Assembly: GCF_023065955.2 (NCBI RefSeq)
Contig: NW_026623067.1
Location: forward strand, 59,280,444 to 59,344,443
DNA: 64,000 nt
DNA from: Ursus arctos
Taxonomy: Eukaryota; Chordata; Mammalia; Carnivora; Ursidae
Direction of reading: 5' to 3'
Shown here: positions 46,327 through 57,305 of the stretch, in pieces
How the letters are laid out: the number at the start of each line of letters is the position of its first letter
How positions within the stretch are numbered: the first letter of the stretch is position 1
Position numbers and translations under genes: made by a program
Notes under the pieces: generated by a model
The model's database searches: none
The model's input: the letters and a program-made list of their open reading frames with translations, nothing else
What the model was told of the DNA's origin: nothing

Positions 46327-46612
46327 GCCATAAATAATGTTCCTGCCAATTTAAAACTAAACTCCCCACCTTATCTTCACCACATTCAGCCCTTCCTAGA
46401 CAATTGTCACAACTGGTCCTGTGTACAGGGCCTTCAGATGGTCTATCTTTAAAGTCAGCGTAATGCTGTTTTGAATGTTCCTTAGATACTTTAAGAAAAT
46501 TCACTGCCACAAAGCGGAATCTCTTCTATTCAAAAGTCTTGACGATCTCTCCTATCAGGTTCTATTAGATGTCACCAGGCTTGACGTAAATGGAAGTGTG
46601 TTTGTTGGCCAT
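46327..46612 (-). pseudogene. Processed pseudogene of nucleoside diphosphate kinase (NME2-like)
   Basis: The parent enzymes transfer the gamma-phosphate between nucleoside triphosphates and diphosphates. The reverse strand opens ATGGCCAAC at 46612 and carries recognisable NME blocks in order. These are GGAGAGATCGTCAAG, then a reading like FLKVSKEHSKQHYADFKDRP (NME2 has a closely similar helix ending in KQHY and DLKDRP), then GGGCTGAATGTGGTGAAGA, then TTGGCAGGAACATTAT. Early stops (TAATAG after the ninth or tenth codon region, and TAG replacing Gln before the ARG/LYS-rich FRF segment) disable it. About 60 bases are missing between the GTGAAGA and TTGGCAGG blocks. The active-site His region is not recoverable. 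There are no introns, consistent with retrocopying. Closer to NME2 than NME1, judged on a few residues. Confidence 0.78.
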
Positions 46613-46950
46613 GGTCCAAAAAAGCTGAGCTGAGGACCAGAATTGCTGCTGTGGGCATGAGTGCTGACGAACTTAGTTAACATAATGATTCTGGATTTGT
46701 ACACATCTAGTAACATGACTTAAATATATATAAAGCTAAAATCGACAGCAGTTAGAGGATTGAGAAATCCACATCACAGTGGAGGATTTTAATATACTTC
46801 CCAATAACTCTGAAATCAAGAAGACAAAAAACATCAGTGAATGGATCGAAGATATGAAGAAAACCAACACATGCATGTAAATGTGAACTCAGTGCCCATG
46901 AGCTGGAGAATATGTATTTATTAACACAAAGGAAGCAGTTACGTTCTAGA
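46613..46950. other. Non-coding; possible pseudogene 5' UTR and an L1 ORF2 scrap
   Basis: 46613-46640 reads in reverse as a plausible 5' UTR for the NME-like copy. 46770-46870 ('agtggaggattttaatatac') resembles a sense L1 ORF2 fragment. No gene. Confidence 0.4.
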
Positions 46951-46951
46951 T

Positions 46952-47155
46952 GAGGGTTTGGTAAACCTTTTCTGCAAAGAGTTAGATAACAAATATTTTA
47001 GGCTTTCAGGACCGTATGGTCTCTCCCACAACTACTGAACTCTTGCTTTTGGAGATACAGACAATAGTAAACAAATGAACGTGCCTGCATATCAGTAAAA
47101 CTTAACAAGCCACAAGCCAGTTTGGCTCATGGGCTGCAGTTTGCCAACTCTCATC
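46952..47155 (+). mobile_element. MER5A-like hAT DNA transposon relic
   Basis: 'aaccttttctgcaaagagtt', 'aaatattttaggctttcagg', 'cgtatggtctctcccacaac' and 'ggctgcagtttgccaactct' give the MER5A order (non-autonomous hAT-Charlie). Confidence 0.8.
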
Positions 47156-47299
47156 CTAAACCACAATGCAAGTCTCAACTTACTTTAAAGACTTAGTCTC
47201 ATGAAAACTGTGTTCTTTGACTACAATGAAATATATTTTGACCTTATTAACAAACAGATGTCTTAAAACAACAACGTGTTTTAAAATTTTGAAGCTGAT

Positions 47300-47560
47300 T
47301 TCTAAGTTCAGTGTTTTTTCTTGCTATTTAACAAACAACTCCAGCTCTAAAACTTAGCGTTCTGGGATCGACTGGGGTGCGGGGATGGCTATTCTGGTCT
47401 GGAATAAGCTTGGCTTCTCTTGTTTGGGTTGCACCTGTGTCTGGTCAGGCAGGCAGCTTAGCTGGGAGCTGGCTAGTCTGAAGTAGCCTCCCGCAAAAAT
47501 GTCTGGATGGCTGTTGGCTAGGATAATGAGGGTGGCTGCATCACATGTTCGTCAATTTGA
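47300..47560. other. Old dispersed repeat-like segment, unnamed
   Basis: 'aaaacttagcgttctgggat', 'ctggtcaggcaggcagctta' and neighbours resemble a widespread ancient mammalian repeat, but I cannot name it. No coding potential. Confidence 0.4.
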
Positions 47561-47564
47561 AGGT

Positions 47565-47870
47565 GGGTGTACCGTAAGACCCTGAAATTCCACTCCAAGG
47601 TATATACCTAGGGGAAACATTGCACGTGTGTAACAGAGGAAAGATACAAGACTATTCAGAGAAGTACTACTTACGTGAGCAAAAAAATATGCACATCAAC
47701 AACAGAATAAGCAAATTTTGTAATATTCACACAATGGGAATGCTATATGACAGTTAAAAATGAATGAACCATAGTTACACACGGTAACACAGAATAGACC
47801 AAAATGAGAAAGCAAAACACATTCCAATATAAAACCACTTATATGAAGTTATAAATAATACTAAACAAAA
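47565..47870 (+). mobile_element. Old L1-like 3' fragment, sense
   Basis: 'accctgaaattccactccaa', 'gttaaaaatgaatgaaccat' and 'aaaccacttatatgaagtta' are typical of L1 3' ends. Confidence 0.6.
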
Positions 47871-47887
47871 AATATATTATTTAGGTT

Positions 47888-48050
47888 GGGGTACCTGGGT
47901 GGCTCAGTTGGTTAAGTGTCTGACTTTCCAGGTCATAATCTCAGGGTCGTGAGATAGAACCCTACGAAGGCTCCAAGATGGGTGTGGAGCCTGCTTAAGA
48001 TTCTTTCTCTTCTCCCTCTGCCCTCCCCACTTTTCTCTCGCTCTAAACTA
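47888..48050 (+). mobile_element. CAN-SINE, sense
   Basis: 'ggggtacctgggtggctcag' head, shortened middle, TC-rich end. Weak flanking tatttaggt / aatttaggt. Confidence 0.85.
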
Positions 48051-48062
48051 TACACACATATG

Positions 48063-48607
48063 TATAATTTAGGTCAGAAACATATGAAATAAAACCATAA
48101 AGAAAATTAGAGAATCATAAACACAAGGTATTTAGATAGAAAAATCAAATAGAGAGAGGTGTACAGAGGACTTCAAAAACGTTGGTAATTTTAATTTCTT
48201 AAATGATTAGTGATTACAATGATCAGTTATTACAATTGCACAGTATATATTTAGTACATATAAAATATGTAAAACATTACATAATGAAAAATAAAAAATA
48301 ATATATACTAGGGAAACTTGTTGCAGTAATAATAAGGAGACTTGTTACAGTATTCCAGGTGAAAAATGATGATGTATTAGAAAAACAATAGTACCAAAAA
48401 AATAATAGTTTAGAAAAATGAGTTTAAAATTAATTACCATTTATACACATATTTTAAAAACATATGAATGGTACTGAAATCAGCAAACATCTTTACAAAA
48501 TTACTATGTTTCCAGCCTAGAAATAAATAAGCATAGTAGATGTTACAAAAATCTTCTTTAATGTTACAGTTTTATAAATATGCAATCTATAGCAATAAGC
48601 CAAGATT
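48063..48607. other. Unassigned AT-rich non-coding sequence
   Basis: Strongly AT-rich, with no gene or named repeat. Confidence 0.4.
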
Positions 48608-48623
48608 AAATAAATGGTTGGGC

Positions 48624-48857
48624 TCAGGGCTGCTTGGGTGAATCAGTCAATTAAGTGTCTGCCTTCCACTTAGGTCAGGGATCCCAGGACCCTGGAATCT
48701 AGCCCCATGTCAGTCTCCCTGCTCCACGAGGAGTCTGTTTCTCCCTCTCCCTCTGCCCCTCTCCCCTGCTCGTGCTTGCGTGCGCTCGGTCTCCCTCTCT
48801 CTCTCTCTCACCCTCTCTCTCATATTCTCTCAGATAAATAAATAAAATCTTAAAAAA
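48624..48857 (+). mobile_element. CAN-SINE, sense, with long CT region
   Basis: Flanking repeat aaataaatggttggg (about 48609-48623 and 48858-48872). Extra CT-rich units lengthen the 3' part. Confidence 0.9.
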
Positions 48858-49280
48858 AAATAAATGGTTGGGTACAAACTCATTCTCTAGAGAATAAAAG
48901 AAAATGAGAACAGTCTAATCCCCTTTAAAAATTATTATGTTTAGCGATCAAAAGAAGTATGTGTATAAGTTGTTGAAATAAAATCACCAGTTTACTGACT
49001 AAAAATCTAAATGCTTTGTATTTAATGAAGAGCATTAATTGTAGATGTTAGGTTTTGCTCTCTTTCATGCTGATGCATGCTGTGCTATCAATAAATATTT
49101 TTGATATTTATTTCTGGTATTAAAATTCTTTATATTCTAGGAGATTCTGCTGTCCTAGCACTATCTCTGTCTCTGTCTCTCTCTGTCTCTCTCAATGGGA
49201 ATATTTAAATTAAATCAGTCATAGCAAGTCTGCAATTCCTTTTGTCTAGTTTTCAAGTTACTCTTCAGTAGTCAAATATA

Positions 49281-49459
49281 TATATATTTAAAGATGTATT
49301 TATTTATTTTAGAAAGAAAGAGAGCACGAGCTGGGGGAGGGGCAGAGGGAGAGAAGCAGACTCCCCACTGAGCTCCAGGCTCAATCCCAAGACCCTGAGA
49401 TCATGACCTGAGCCAAAATTCAGTCAGCTGCTTATCAGACTGAGCCACCCAGGCGCCCC
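49281..49459 (-). mobile_element. CAN-SINE
   Basis: 'gagagcacgagctgggggag' body and head 'gagccacccaggcgcccc'. The flanking TATATA precludes a clear duplication. Confidence 0.9.
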
Positions 49460-49911
49460 ATACATATTGTGATTTTGAAAGGTGTACATGGTGCTTCCTG
49501 TTTTCAAAAGCAACCCCTTCTTAAAAATTAATCCTTCACTATATCTTTAGAGGAACAGTTAAAGCAACTATAGTGTGTTTTTAATGAAGCTTCTTTGAAA
49601 TCTTCATAAAAGCTTGATAATTTAGTGAAACTTAAACATTTTCAAGAGTTCAAGTATTTTCCTGGACTTCCCTGGCCAGTCACTGGAAGTGAGTTTTTAA
49701 AAAGACAAATATTGTCCCTGGAGAAGAGGGGTTAAATGGGACACACAGTGGTTATGGGGTTGGGAGAGGGTATCTAGAAAGTTAAGTGTTTGCTAGAACC
49801 AGGTAATAAAAAACATGAGAAGTCAAAGTAGAGTAATGCAACTCCTACGACAACTCTTATGACAACGTATAAAAACTGCTTTTCAGTTGGACAACATAAG
49901 AAATCAGCTTT

Positions 49912-50122
49912 ATTTTTTATTTTTATTTTTTTTAAAGATTTTATTTATTTATTCAACAGAGATAGAGACAGCCAGCGAGAGAGGGAACACAAGCAGGGGG
50001 AGTGGGAGAGGAAGAAGCAGGCTCACAGCAGAGGAGCCTGATGTGGGGCTCGATCCCACATCGCCGGGATCACGCCCTGAGCCGAAGGCAGACGCTTAAC
50101 CGCTGTGCCACCCAGGCGCCCC
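49912..50122 (-). mobile_element. Young bear-type CAN-SINE
   Basis: Exact 14-bp repeat aagaaatcagcttt at 49898-49911 and 50123-50136. Near-identical to the young copy at 12513-12711 over most of its length. Confidence 0.95.
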
Positions 50123-50308
50123 AAGAAATCAGCTTTAAACAATAAAATTATGCTGAGCATTTAAAAAAAGTTCTCTTTTGGTAGTCAATGAAAACTTATA
50201 GGATTGTAAGTGTAGTCCATATAAATGGGTGATTTTTTAAATTTTACAAATGATTACCTTATTGGTGCAAAGATATTTTTTTTCTATTTAAAGTTGTATG
50301 CAAAGATT

Positions 50309-50518
50309 TTTTTAAAGATCTATTTACTTTAGAGAGAGAGAGCATGTGTGTGTATGCGAGCGGGGGGGGGGGTGCAGAGGGAGAGGGGGAGGGGAAGCAG
50401 ATTTCCCTCTGAGCATGGAGCTGAGCTGGACAAGGGTCTCCATCTCTTGACCCTGAGATCATGACCTGAGCCAAAACCAAGAGTCTGGTGCTCAACTGAC
50501 GGAGCCACCCAGATGTCC
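50309..50518 (-). mobile_element. CAN-SINE
   Basis: Contains a G10-11 run and 'gtgtgtgtatgcgagcgggg'. Head 'ggagccacccagatgtccc'. Flanking ttgtatgcaaagattt / ttgtacaaagattt. Confidence 0.9.
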
Positions 50519-50656
50519 CTTGTACAAAGATTTAAAGAAAAAAAAAAAAGATTCCAGTATAAAGTAACTTAGAGAATGCATATAAAGGTTATTACAAAAA
50601 TTCTACAAGGAAGACTTGACATACAATGTGGGTGCTTGTTAGATTGGACAAGAATG

Positions 50657-50878
50657 GGGGCACCTGGATGGCTCATTCGGTTGGGTTTTAGACTCTTGGT
50701 TTCAGCTCAGGTCATGATCTTGGGGTGGTGAGTTTGAACCCCATGTCGGCTCCCTGCTTAGTGTAGAGTCTGACGAGATTCTCCCCCTTCCCCTGCTCAT
50801 GTGGCTCTCTCTCTCTCTCTCTCTCTCTCAAATAAATAAATAAATAAATAAGCAAGTAAATAAATAGTTATAAAAAAA
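50657..50878 (+). mobile_element. CAN-SINE, sense, with long AAAT tail
   Basis: Flanking 16-bp repeat agattggacaagaatg (50641-50656) and agattagacgagaatg (50879-50894), two mismatches. Confidence 0.93.
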
Positions 50879-50894
50879 AGATTAGACGAGAATG

Positions 50895-51465
50895 TTCAAA
50901 CATGTATACAGCAGGATGCCTAAAACATATATCCTTCAATTCTTTCAGAGCGAGCCAAAAGGAGGCACTTGGGGGGAAAAAAAGTTTTAACCGAACATCA
51001 TATAAGGAAGTAATGACTAATAATATCAAAAGCATTCAAATCCAGGCACCATCAGGACCACTGCTAGAAAAATCCTATTAAGAAGTTAATTTTGATGATG
51101 TGGTAGTCACTGATTTGTTGCCTCTTCTTCACAGGCACAAAACAGACCTCCAATAAACACTGCGCTGCACGCTGCCTTTCTACTCCGGGAAGGTACCATG
51201 GGAAATAATATTTTTCACCTCTAGATGGCGCAAGCTTAAAGTAATTTCTCCTTTTCAAGGTTTACTGTATGAGAGGATTTGTAATTATCTTTAGGTGTAC
51301 CTTTTCTGTATAACCATGTGAAAAGTATTTCTGACCTTCTTTATTACAGTTTGCTTAGCTATTTTTTTTTCTTTTCTAAAAGCAACTTGACATTAAAATC
51401 CAGCAGAACCCTCTTAGGACATAATTCAACAGAGACTTGCATCTGCTAAAGATCAAAGTATTATC
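50895..51465. other. Unassigned non-coding sequence
   Basis: No gene or named repeat. 51064-51258 in reverse is open for 64 codons without a recognisable domain. Confidence 0.4.
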
Positions 51466-51468
51466 ATG

Positions 51469-51645
51469 GGTCGGTGGACTTTTTCTGTAAAGGGCCAGAT
51501 GATAAATATTTTAAGCTCCGTTGTAGCACAAAAGCAGGCACAGACGACATGCCAATAGATGGATGTGGCTGTGTTCTTAGCAAACCTGATTTACAGAAAC
51601 ATGACACGCTGGATTCCTCTGAACTGTAGTTTGCTCATTCCTTTA
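51469..51645 (+). mobile_element. MER5A-like hAT DNA transposon relic
   Basis: 'ggactttttctgtaaagggc', 'cagatgataaatattttaag', 'gatgtggctgtgttcttagc' and 'aactgtagtttgctcattcc' follow MER5A order. Second copy in the window. Confidence 0.82.
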
Positions 51646-52245
51646 TTTATGGTGAAAGCCTGACTTAATATGCCGTCACCATTCCTTTTTACCCCGCCCC
51701 CCCCCCCCCCAAAAAAAACCCTGGTTATCCCAGTCCATTACACATTACAGACATACTGGGTTTTGGCAATCCATAATACAGTTCACATAAAAATTCACAT
51801 TTCTATATTCTCTTGAGAAAATAATAAACTGAAGACCTGGACACATTGACCTCAGATACTGAGCTGGGGTTGAACACTGCGTTCCGTCCTCACATGGCCG
51901 GGTGCTCTCCGGCGGCCTCCGTTCCCACCGGCTGGCTGCCGCATTTATGTCTCCGGTGCCGGGCGGTGGGACTAGACCTCTTAGAACTGAAAAACCTACT
52001 TGAACTCTGTTTCCCATTGCTGTTCCTTAATGTCTTTTCACTGACCATCCACTCATCTTCTCATATTTTGGCCTACATTTTTTCTGTATTTCAACTCTCA
52101 TTATTTTCTTTTAAATGCATCAAAAATACCTAATAATGTGATAGCAGTGCTTCATTTTTTATGACACACTTTGCCACAAATATGAAAACAAGAGCTCTTT
52201 TTGGTAAACATCGTTATTTTGATTAACTTTCCCCATATCATCATC
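51646..52245. other. Non-coding with a small CpG-rich patch
   Basis: Includes a C14 homopolymer (about 51697-51711) and a CpG-dense stretch at about 51885-51970 amid AT-rich DNA. No promoter or exon can be supported. Confidence 0.4.
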
Positions 52246-52259
52246 AGAATGAAATAATA

Positions 52260-52440
52260 GGGGCGCCTGAGTGGCTCAGTCGGATAAGCGACTGCCTTTG
52301 GCTCAGGTCATGATCCCAGGGTCCTGGGATTGAGCCCCACATGGAGCTTCTTGCTCAGCAAGGAGTTTGCTTCTCCCTCTGCCCCTCTGCCCACTTGTGT
52401 GCTCTCTGTCTCAAATAAATAAAATCTTTAAAAAAAAAAA
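52260..52440 (+). mobile_element. CAN-SINE, sense
   Basis: 'ggggcgcctgagtggctcag' head. Exact flanking agaatgaaat at 52246-52255 and 52441-52450. Confidence 0.92.
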
Positions 52441-52517
52441 AGAATGAAATTACATTACTATGTCTCATATACAAACCATGAAACATCTTTAAAAATTTTT
52501 ATTTAAAAAAGATCTTT

Positions 52518-52719
52518 GGGGCGCCTGGGTGGCACAGTGGTTAAGCATCTGCCTTCGGCTCAGGGCGTGATCCCGGTGTTATGGGATCCAGCGCCACATC
52601 AGGCTCCTCTGCTATGAGCCTGCTTCTTCCTCTCCCACTGCCCCTGCTTGTGTTCCCTCTCTCGCTGGCTGTCTCTATCTCTGTCGAATAAATAAATAAA
52701 ATCTTAAAAAAAATAAAAT
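52518..52719 (+). mobile_element. Young bear-type CAN-SINE, sense
   Basis: Exact 13-bp repeat aaaaaagatcttt at 52505-52517 and 52720-52732. Head 'ggcgcctgggtggcacagtg'. Confidence 0.95.
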
Positions 52720-52800
52720 AAAAAAGATCTTTAACATTTTTTATTAAAAAATGAGTAATTGTTAATAGTAATTAAAAGGTACATTTTTATAGTAGTCTAT

Positions 52801-52978
52801 GGTTTTTTTGGTTTGTTTTTGTTTTTATTTATTTATTTGAGAGAAAGAGAGACAGCATGAGCATGGGGAGAGGCAGAGGGAGAGGGAGAAGCAGACTCCC
52901 AGCTGAGCAGAGGGTCCAACACGGGGCTGGATCCCAGGACCCTGAGGTCATGACCTGAGCCTAAGTCAGACACTTAAC
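52801..52978 (-). mobile_element. CAN-SINE lacking its head
   Basis: Stops at 'gtcagacacttaac'. Flanking agtagtctat (52791-52800) and agtagtctgt (52979-52988). Confidence 0.88.
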
Positions 52979-52988
52979 AGTAGTCTGT

Positions 52989-53740
52989 TTACTTTTGTTT
53001 TGTTTTTTAAGCTTTTCTATACAATAATTCACTTTAACATCCATGGATGTCTGGAAAAGTGGAATTGAAAAATAGATCTGAATTATTTATTAAACTGTTC
53101 AGATTGTACTGCTATTCCATTCATAGATTTTGCTTTGTGTTTATTAAGACACGTCTGAATCACTCTGAAAAATGATTTCCGGGTCAATGTCCTCAGGGAA
53201 AAGATACTTATTGACTTCCATGCTGTCCTCTTTTTGTCTTTCTTTCCTCATTCCATACTGCAGAGGAAATAACAAATGTTCTCCCCTCTCCACAGCATTT
53301 TCCCTGGGCTTCTGTCAGTTCATACATAATTGTAAGGTTCCAGTGTGCCTGGCATCATTGGTTCTTCTCCTTCACTTTCAAAATGAGATACAGTTCAAAA
53401 AGTCCTTTGATTTTTAAACCCTTTGGTTTTTATATGACTGGATTATTAGTGAGCCTTTTGTCAGATGTGGCTGTCTTCTCCGGGTCAATGTCAGTTAGCT
53501 TGTGAATGGTTTGCTTTTGGAACTATTCACTTCCGCTCTTGGGAAAAGTGAGTCAACTATTACTGCATTTTAAACCTCAGTTTGAGAAGGTGAGACATGC
53601 ACATGAAGATCATAAAGGCGTAAATACCTTGAGGAATCTTGTCTTCTCACCTGTCCCTGTCCACAAAATTCCCCCTACGTAGCCACTTTTATTAGTTGCT
53701 TTTATGTGTTTCTTTTATGACCTTCTAGTGTTTATTTATG
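52989..53740. other. Unassigned non-coding sequence
   Basis: No gene or named repeat. 53172-53417 is open for 81 codons but has no domain or splice support. Confidence 0.4.
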
Positions 53741-53759
53741 CAAATATATATGTGTTTTT

Positions 53760-53951
53760 TAAAAAAGATTTATTATTTGAGAGAAAGAGCTGGCGGGGAG
53801 GGGCAGAGGGAGAGGGAGAGAGAGTCCCAAGCAGACTCCATGCTAAGCACAGAACCTGATGCAGGGCTGGATCCCACGACGACCTCGAGATCACAACCTG
53901 AGCCAAAACCATGAGTCCGAGGCTTAACTGGCTGCGCCACCCAGGTGCTCC
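53760..53951 (-). mobile_element. CAN-SINE with 19-bp flanking repeat
   Basis: caaatatatatgtgttttt at 53741-53759 and caaatatacacatgttttt at 53952-53970 (three mismatches). Head 'gcgccacccaggtgctcc'. Confidence 0.92.
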
Positions 53952-53970
53952 CAAATATACACATGTTTTT

Positions 53971-55140
53971 ATTATTCCTCTTCTTACACAAAACTTGCCT
54001 ATTACATCCTGGAGATCTTTCGTTATCAGTATATACAGAGCTGCTACCTTCACACTGTCCAACCCGTATTTCTTTATTTTTGTTCGTTTTTAAAAAATTA
54101 ACAGTGTCCACCTTTTGAGAAGTGTGAAGCTTTACTTGGGTATGACAAAATGCCTTGTGTTGGAAATTTAATTGATGCCCTTAGAGCCATCTGCCAATTT
54201 ATACATCATCCAACTGAATTTCGCTATTTTAAAGTTTTCCGGTCGCTTGATTTGTACCTCTCGGTTTCTGAAGTTGAATATATTGGGGGTATGTAACTTC
54301 CTGCTGGGTGTTTTCATTCAATTGAGTGGTTCCCTGTTGGAGGACTTGTAGGAAATGTGGCAGACTGGAGGAATAGATGTTTTTGGAAAGGGATGGATCA
54401 AAAGTGGTCAAAAGTTTTCTGGTTGCAAGTTACAGAAACCCAACTTGAACTTGCTTGGTACAAGCAGAGTTCATTGCCTTGTATGTGTAAACTGGAGGTC
54501 TGGGGAAAATGAGGCTCAGTGACCCTTGGAGCCAGAGACTTGGATGCAGCCTTGTTTCTCTTCTCTACTTCTTTCTTTGCATCAGCCTGATTCTGTCAGA
54601 TCAGCTTCTTCCATGTGAGTGGAAATCTAGCTGCCTGCAGCTCCCGGACTCTCATCTTTCATCTTTGATACCCAAGCGGGTCTACCTGACTTCTCTCAGT
54701 GCAATTGCAAAAGTATCTGTCTAAGGAATGAGTTGGATCGACCCAGATTTTATTACACGCTCAGCCTGTACCAGTTATCTGCTGGCGGGAGGTGGGATGC
54801 TATTATGACTGACAGCTTGTAGCAGACGCAGTGCCCATATCCTTTCAAGCTCACCCTGGAAAGCCACTGGAAGACTGACACTGAACTCACCTATAGCTGC
54901 CTTCCCCTCTCCACCGGATAGCATTCTCTCATTCAGGAGCATGCCCACCCGCCATGGGACGTGAACCCCAAGTGCAGAGTTAACGCACCTGCTGCATCCT
55001 CCTACAAATGACAGTTGGGCACTGGGAGATACATTAGGAGATAAACATCCCAGCTCCTCACCTCTTGGTTGGACAATTCTGAAGCATGTTCTACAGTTTC
55101 TCAGAGCATCCCCAGTGAGATCGATCCAAAGGGGTCACCC
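53971..55140. other. Non-coding, old repeat-like in part
   Basis: 54410-54830 ('ctggttgcaagttacagaaa' onward) reads like an ancient dispersed repeat that I cannot name. No supported gene. Confidence 0.35.
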
Positions 55141-55153
55141 ACTGATAATGCAC

Positions 55154-55288
55154 CCCCCCTTTTTTTAAAGTAGGCTCCACACCTAGCATGGAGCCCAGCA
55201 TGGGGCTTGAACTCGCAATCCTAAGATCAAGACCTGAGCTGAGATCAAGAGTCAGACACATAACCTACTGAGCCATCCAGGTGCCCCA
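55154..55288 (-). mobile_element. Short CAN-SINE variant
   Basis: 'gtaggctccacacctagcat', 'aactcgcaatcctaagatca' and head 'gagccatccaggtgcccc'. Flanking ataatgcacc / ataatgcact. Confidence 0.88.
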
Positions 55289-55404
55289 CAATAATGCACT
55301 CTTGATTGGCTTTCCCCCAAACGTCTCATTTCCCTGCTCTTGCCTCTGCTATCTGCAATCACCTCCCAAATAAACTACTTCTTCCAAATCCATCTCAGTG
55401 TTTT

Positions 55405-55409
55405 TCTTT

Positions 55410-55477
<68 letters not shown>

Positions 55478-55498
55478 TTTCTTTCTTTTTCTCTTCCT
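55405..55498. repeat. Long (CTTT)n microsatellite
   Basis: About 20 CTTT units on the + strand, nearly perfect, ending in a diverged pyrimidine tract. A homopurine-homopyrimidine run of this length can form triplex DNA. The Phe/Leu/Ser and Lys/Glu repeat frames over it are artefacts. Confidence 0.96.
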
Positions 55499-55933
55499 AT
55501 CTTTCTTTTTTTTTTGGTGGAGGGCAACACAGACTAAGACACAGTCCCAAACTAGAACTACCAAAGTGGAAGTGGAAGAAAGAACAGCTACCCAAAAGGA
55601 AAGAGTATAATTCTTAGAAGAGGGGAGGGGTGCTATGCAGACAAATGATAGCCATTCAGCCCGGTATGGGTTATTCTACTTACCAAATCAGTGCTGAATG
55701 GGACACTGCATCCCTTATTTACGACATAAATAGCACACTGTCTAAAAAATAGCATGGCTTCTCTCTCAGACGCAAAGTAGATTAAATCTTCAGAACACCA
55801 AAGTGTAGCTTATTAGTGCTAGAACATGGAGTCATGGTGCTTGGCCTGAATGGGATCTTATAGATTAACATTTCTCAAGCTTAGATAGTTTGGGTCCCCC
55901 GTGAAGAAACAAAACTTTTTTTCTTCCTTTACT

Positions 55934-56990
55934 CATACAATACTTCTTTTTTTTTTTTAAAGATTTTATTTATTTATTTGAGAGAGAGACAGCCAGCGAG
56001 AGAGGGAACACAGCAGGGGAGTGGGAGAGGAAGAAGCAGGCTCCCAGCGGAGGAGCCCGATGTGGGCTCAATCCCAGAACACAGGGATCACGCCCTGAGC
56101 CAAAGGCAGACGCTCAACGACTGAGCCACCCGGGCGCCCCCATACAATACTTCTGACACTGGATATGTTGTTTTTTTTCCCTCACCAACCAATTCTCTGA
56201 CACCATCTGAGGGTCCTAGAATTCAGGTCTGACGCCATCTGCTTGGAGTTCATGTCAGATCCCACAAGCGAAGGACTCAATCCTATTTCAGACACCAATT
56301 GCAAGTCCCAAGTTGTCACCCATACTTCTGACTGATGGTTCTAAGTTGGAGTCCCAACAACCTCTTCCTCAGGTTTGATCATTCACTAGAATAGCTCATA
56401 GAACTTGGGGAAACGTGCTTACCAGTTTGTTAGAGGAGATGATAAAGGAGACACATGAACAGTCAGATGAAGAGATCCAGAGGGTGAGGTTCTGGAGTCC
56501 CAAGCACAAGACCTTCTGTCCTGCGGAGATGGGGTACACCACCCTCCCAGCATGTGGATATGTTCACCAACCTGAAAGCTCTCAGGACCCGATAGTTTAG
56601 GGATTTTTATGGAAGCTTCATCACATAGACACAATCAATTATTGACTCAATCTCCAGCCCCTCTCCCCTCCCCAAAGGATGGAGGGTAGGGCTGAAAGTT
56701 CCAAGCTTCTCATTAGGGCTTGTTATTACTGGTGACCAGCCCCCATCCTGAAGCTATCTGGGAGCCCATCAAAAGTCCTCTTTTTACAACAAAAGACACA
56801 ACTATCACCCAAGAAATTCCAGCGGATTTAGGAGCTCTGTACCAGGAACCAGGGTCAAAGACCAAATATGACAATAAAAATGCAGATAGCACCATTATTC
56901 CTTAGGAGATTACAAAGGCTTTAGGAGCTCTGGCCGGGAGCCAGGGATGAAGACCAAAATAGATATTTCTTATTTTATCAAAATACCATG
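55934..56990 (-). mobile_element. ERVL-type LTR (family B), antisense, split by a SINE
   Basis: Read in reverse it starts near 56990 ('gatatttcttattttatc' side, 'ggaaccagggtcaaagacca') and passes 'gaccagcccccatcctgaag' and 'agcccctctcccctccccaa'. It then runs to 'gcaagtcccaagttgtcacc' and 'ccaattctctgacaccatct' at the far end. It is an old mammalian LTR, about 850 bp without the SINE. A second copy lies at 60535-60862. Confidence 0.7.
55946..56140 (-). mobile_element. Young CAN-SINE inside the LTR
   Basis: Flanked by catacaatacttct (about 55932-55945 and 56141-56154). Head 'gagccacccgggcgcccc'. Confidence 0.93.
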
Positions 56991-57305
56991 CCACTTTAAT
57001 AATTTTGTCATATTTTGGTGCCATCTGAACCATTACTTAAGTTTTTAATTGACTTAGGAAACAAAAAAACAGGATTGCCGACTATGAATAGAAGATAATC
57101 ACACAAATGAGAATATAAAAATTGATGTTCTTTAAATAAACCACCAATACATTTAATCAAATATGCCACTAATATGTTGAGGAAATGCTCTTTGGGTTCA
57201 CTGGCTTCTAAAGCTAGCACGAGTAGACTTCCAAGAGCTACTTGGGCACAGACAGTTTGATGGAAATGAGTTTCCATCAACTCTTTTCTAAAACACAACA
57301 GCCTG

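Noticed and set aside
52518..52590. tRNA-like heads of SINEs as tRNA genes
   Set aside because: The heads descend from a tRNA and keep box-like sequence but lack a complete cloverleaf; they are retroposons.
55306..55617. Phe/Leu/Ser and Lys/Glu repeat open frames
   Set aside because: Low-complexity translation of the CTTT array.
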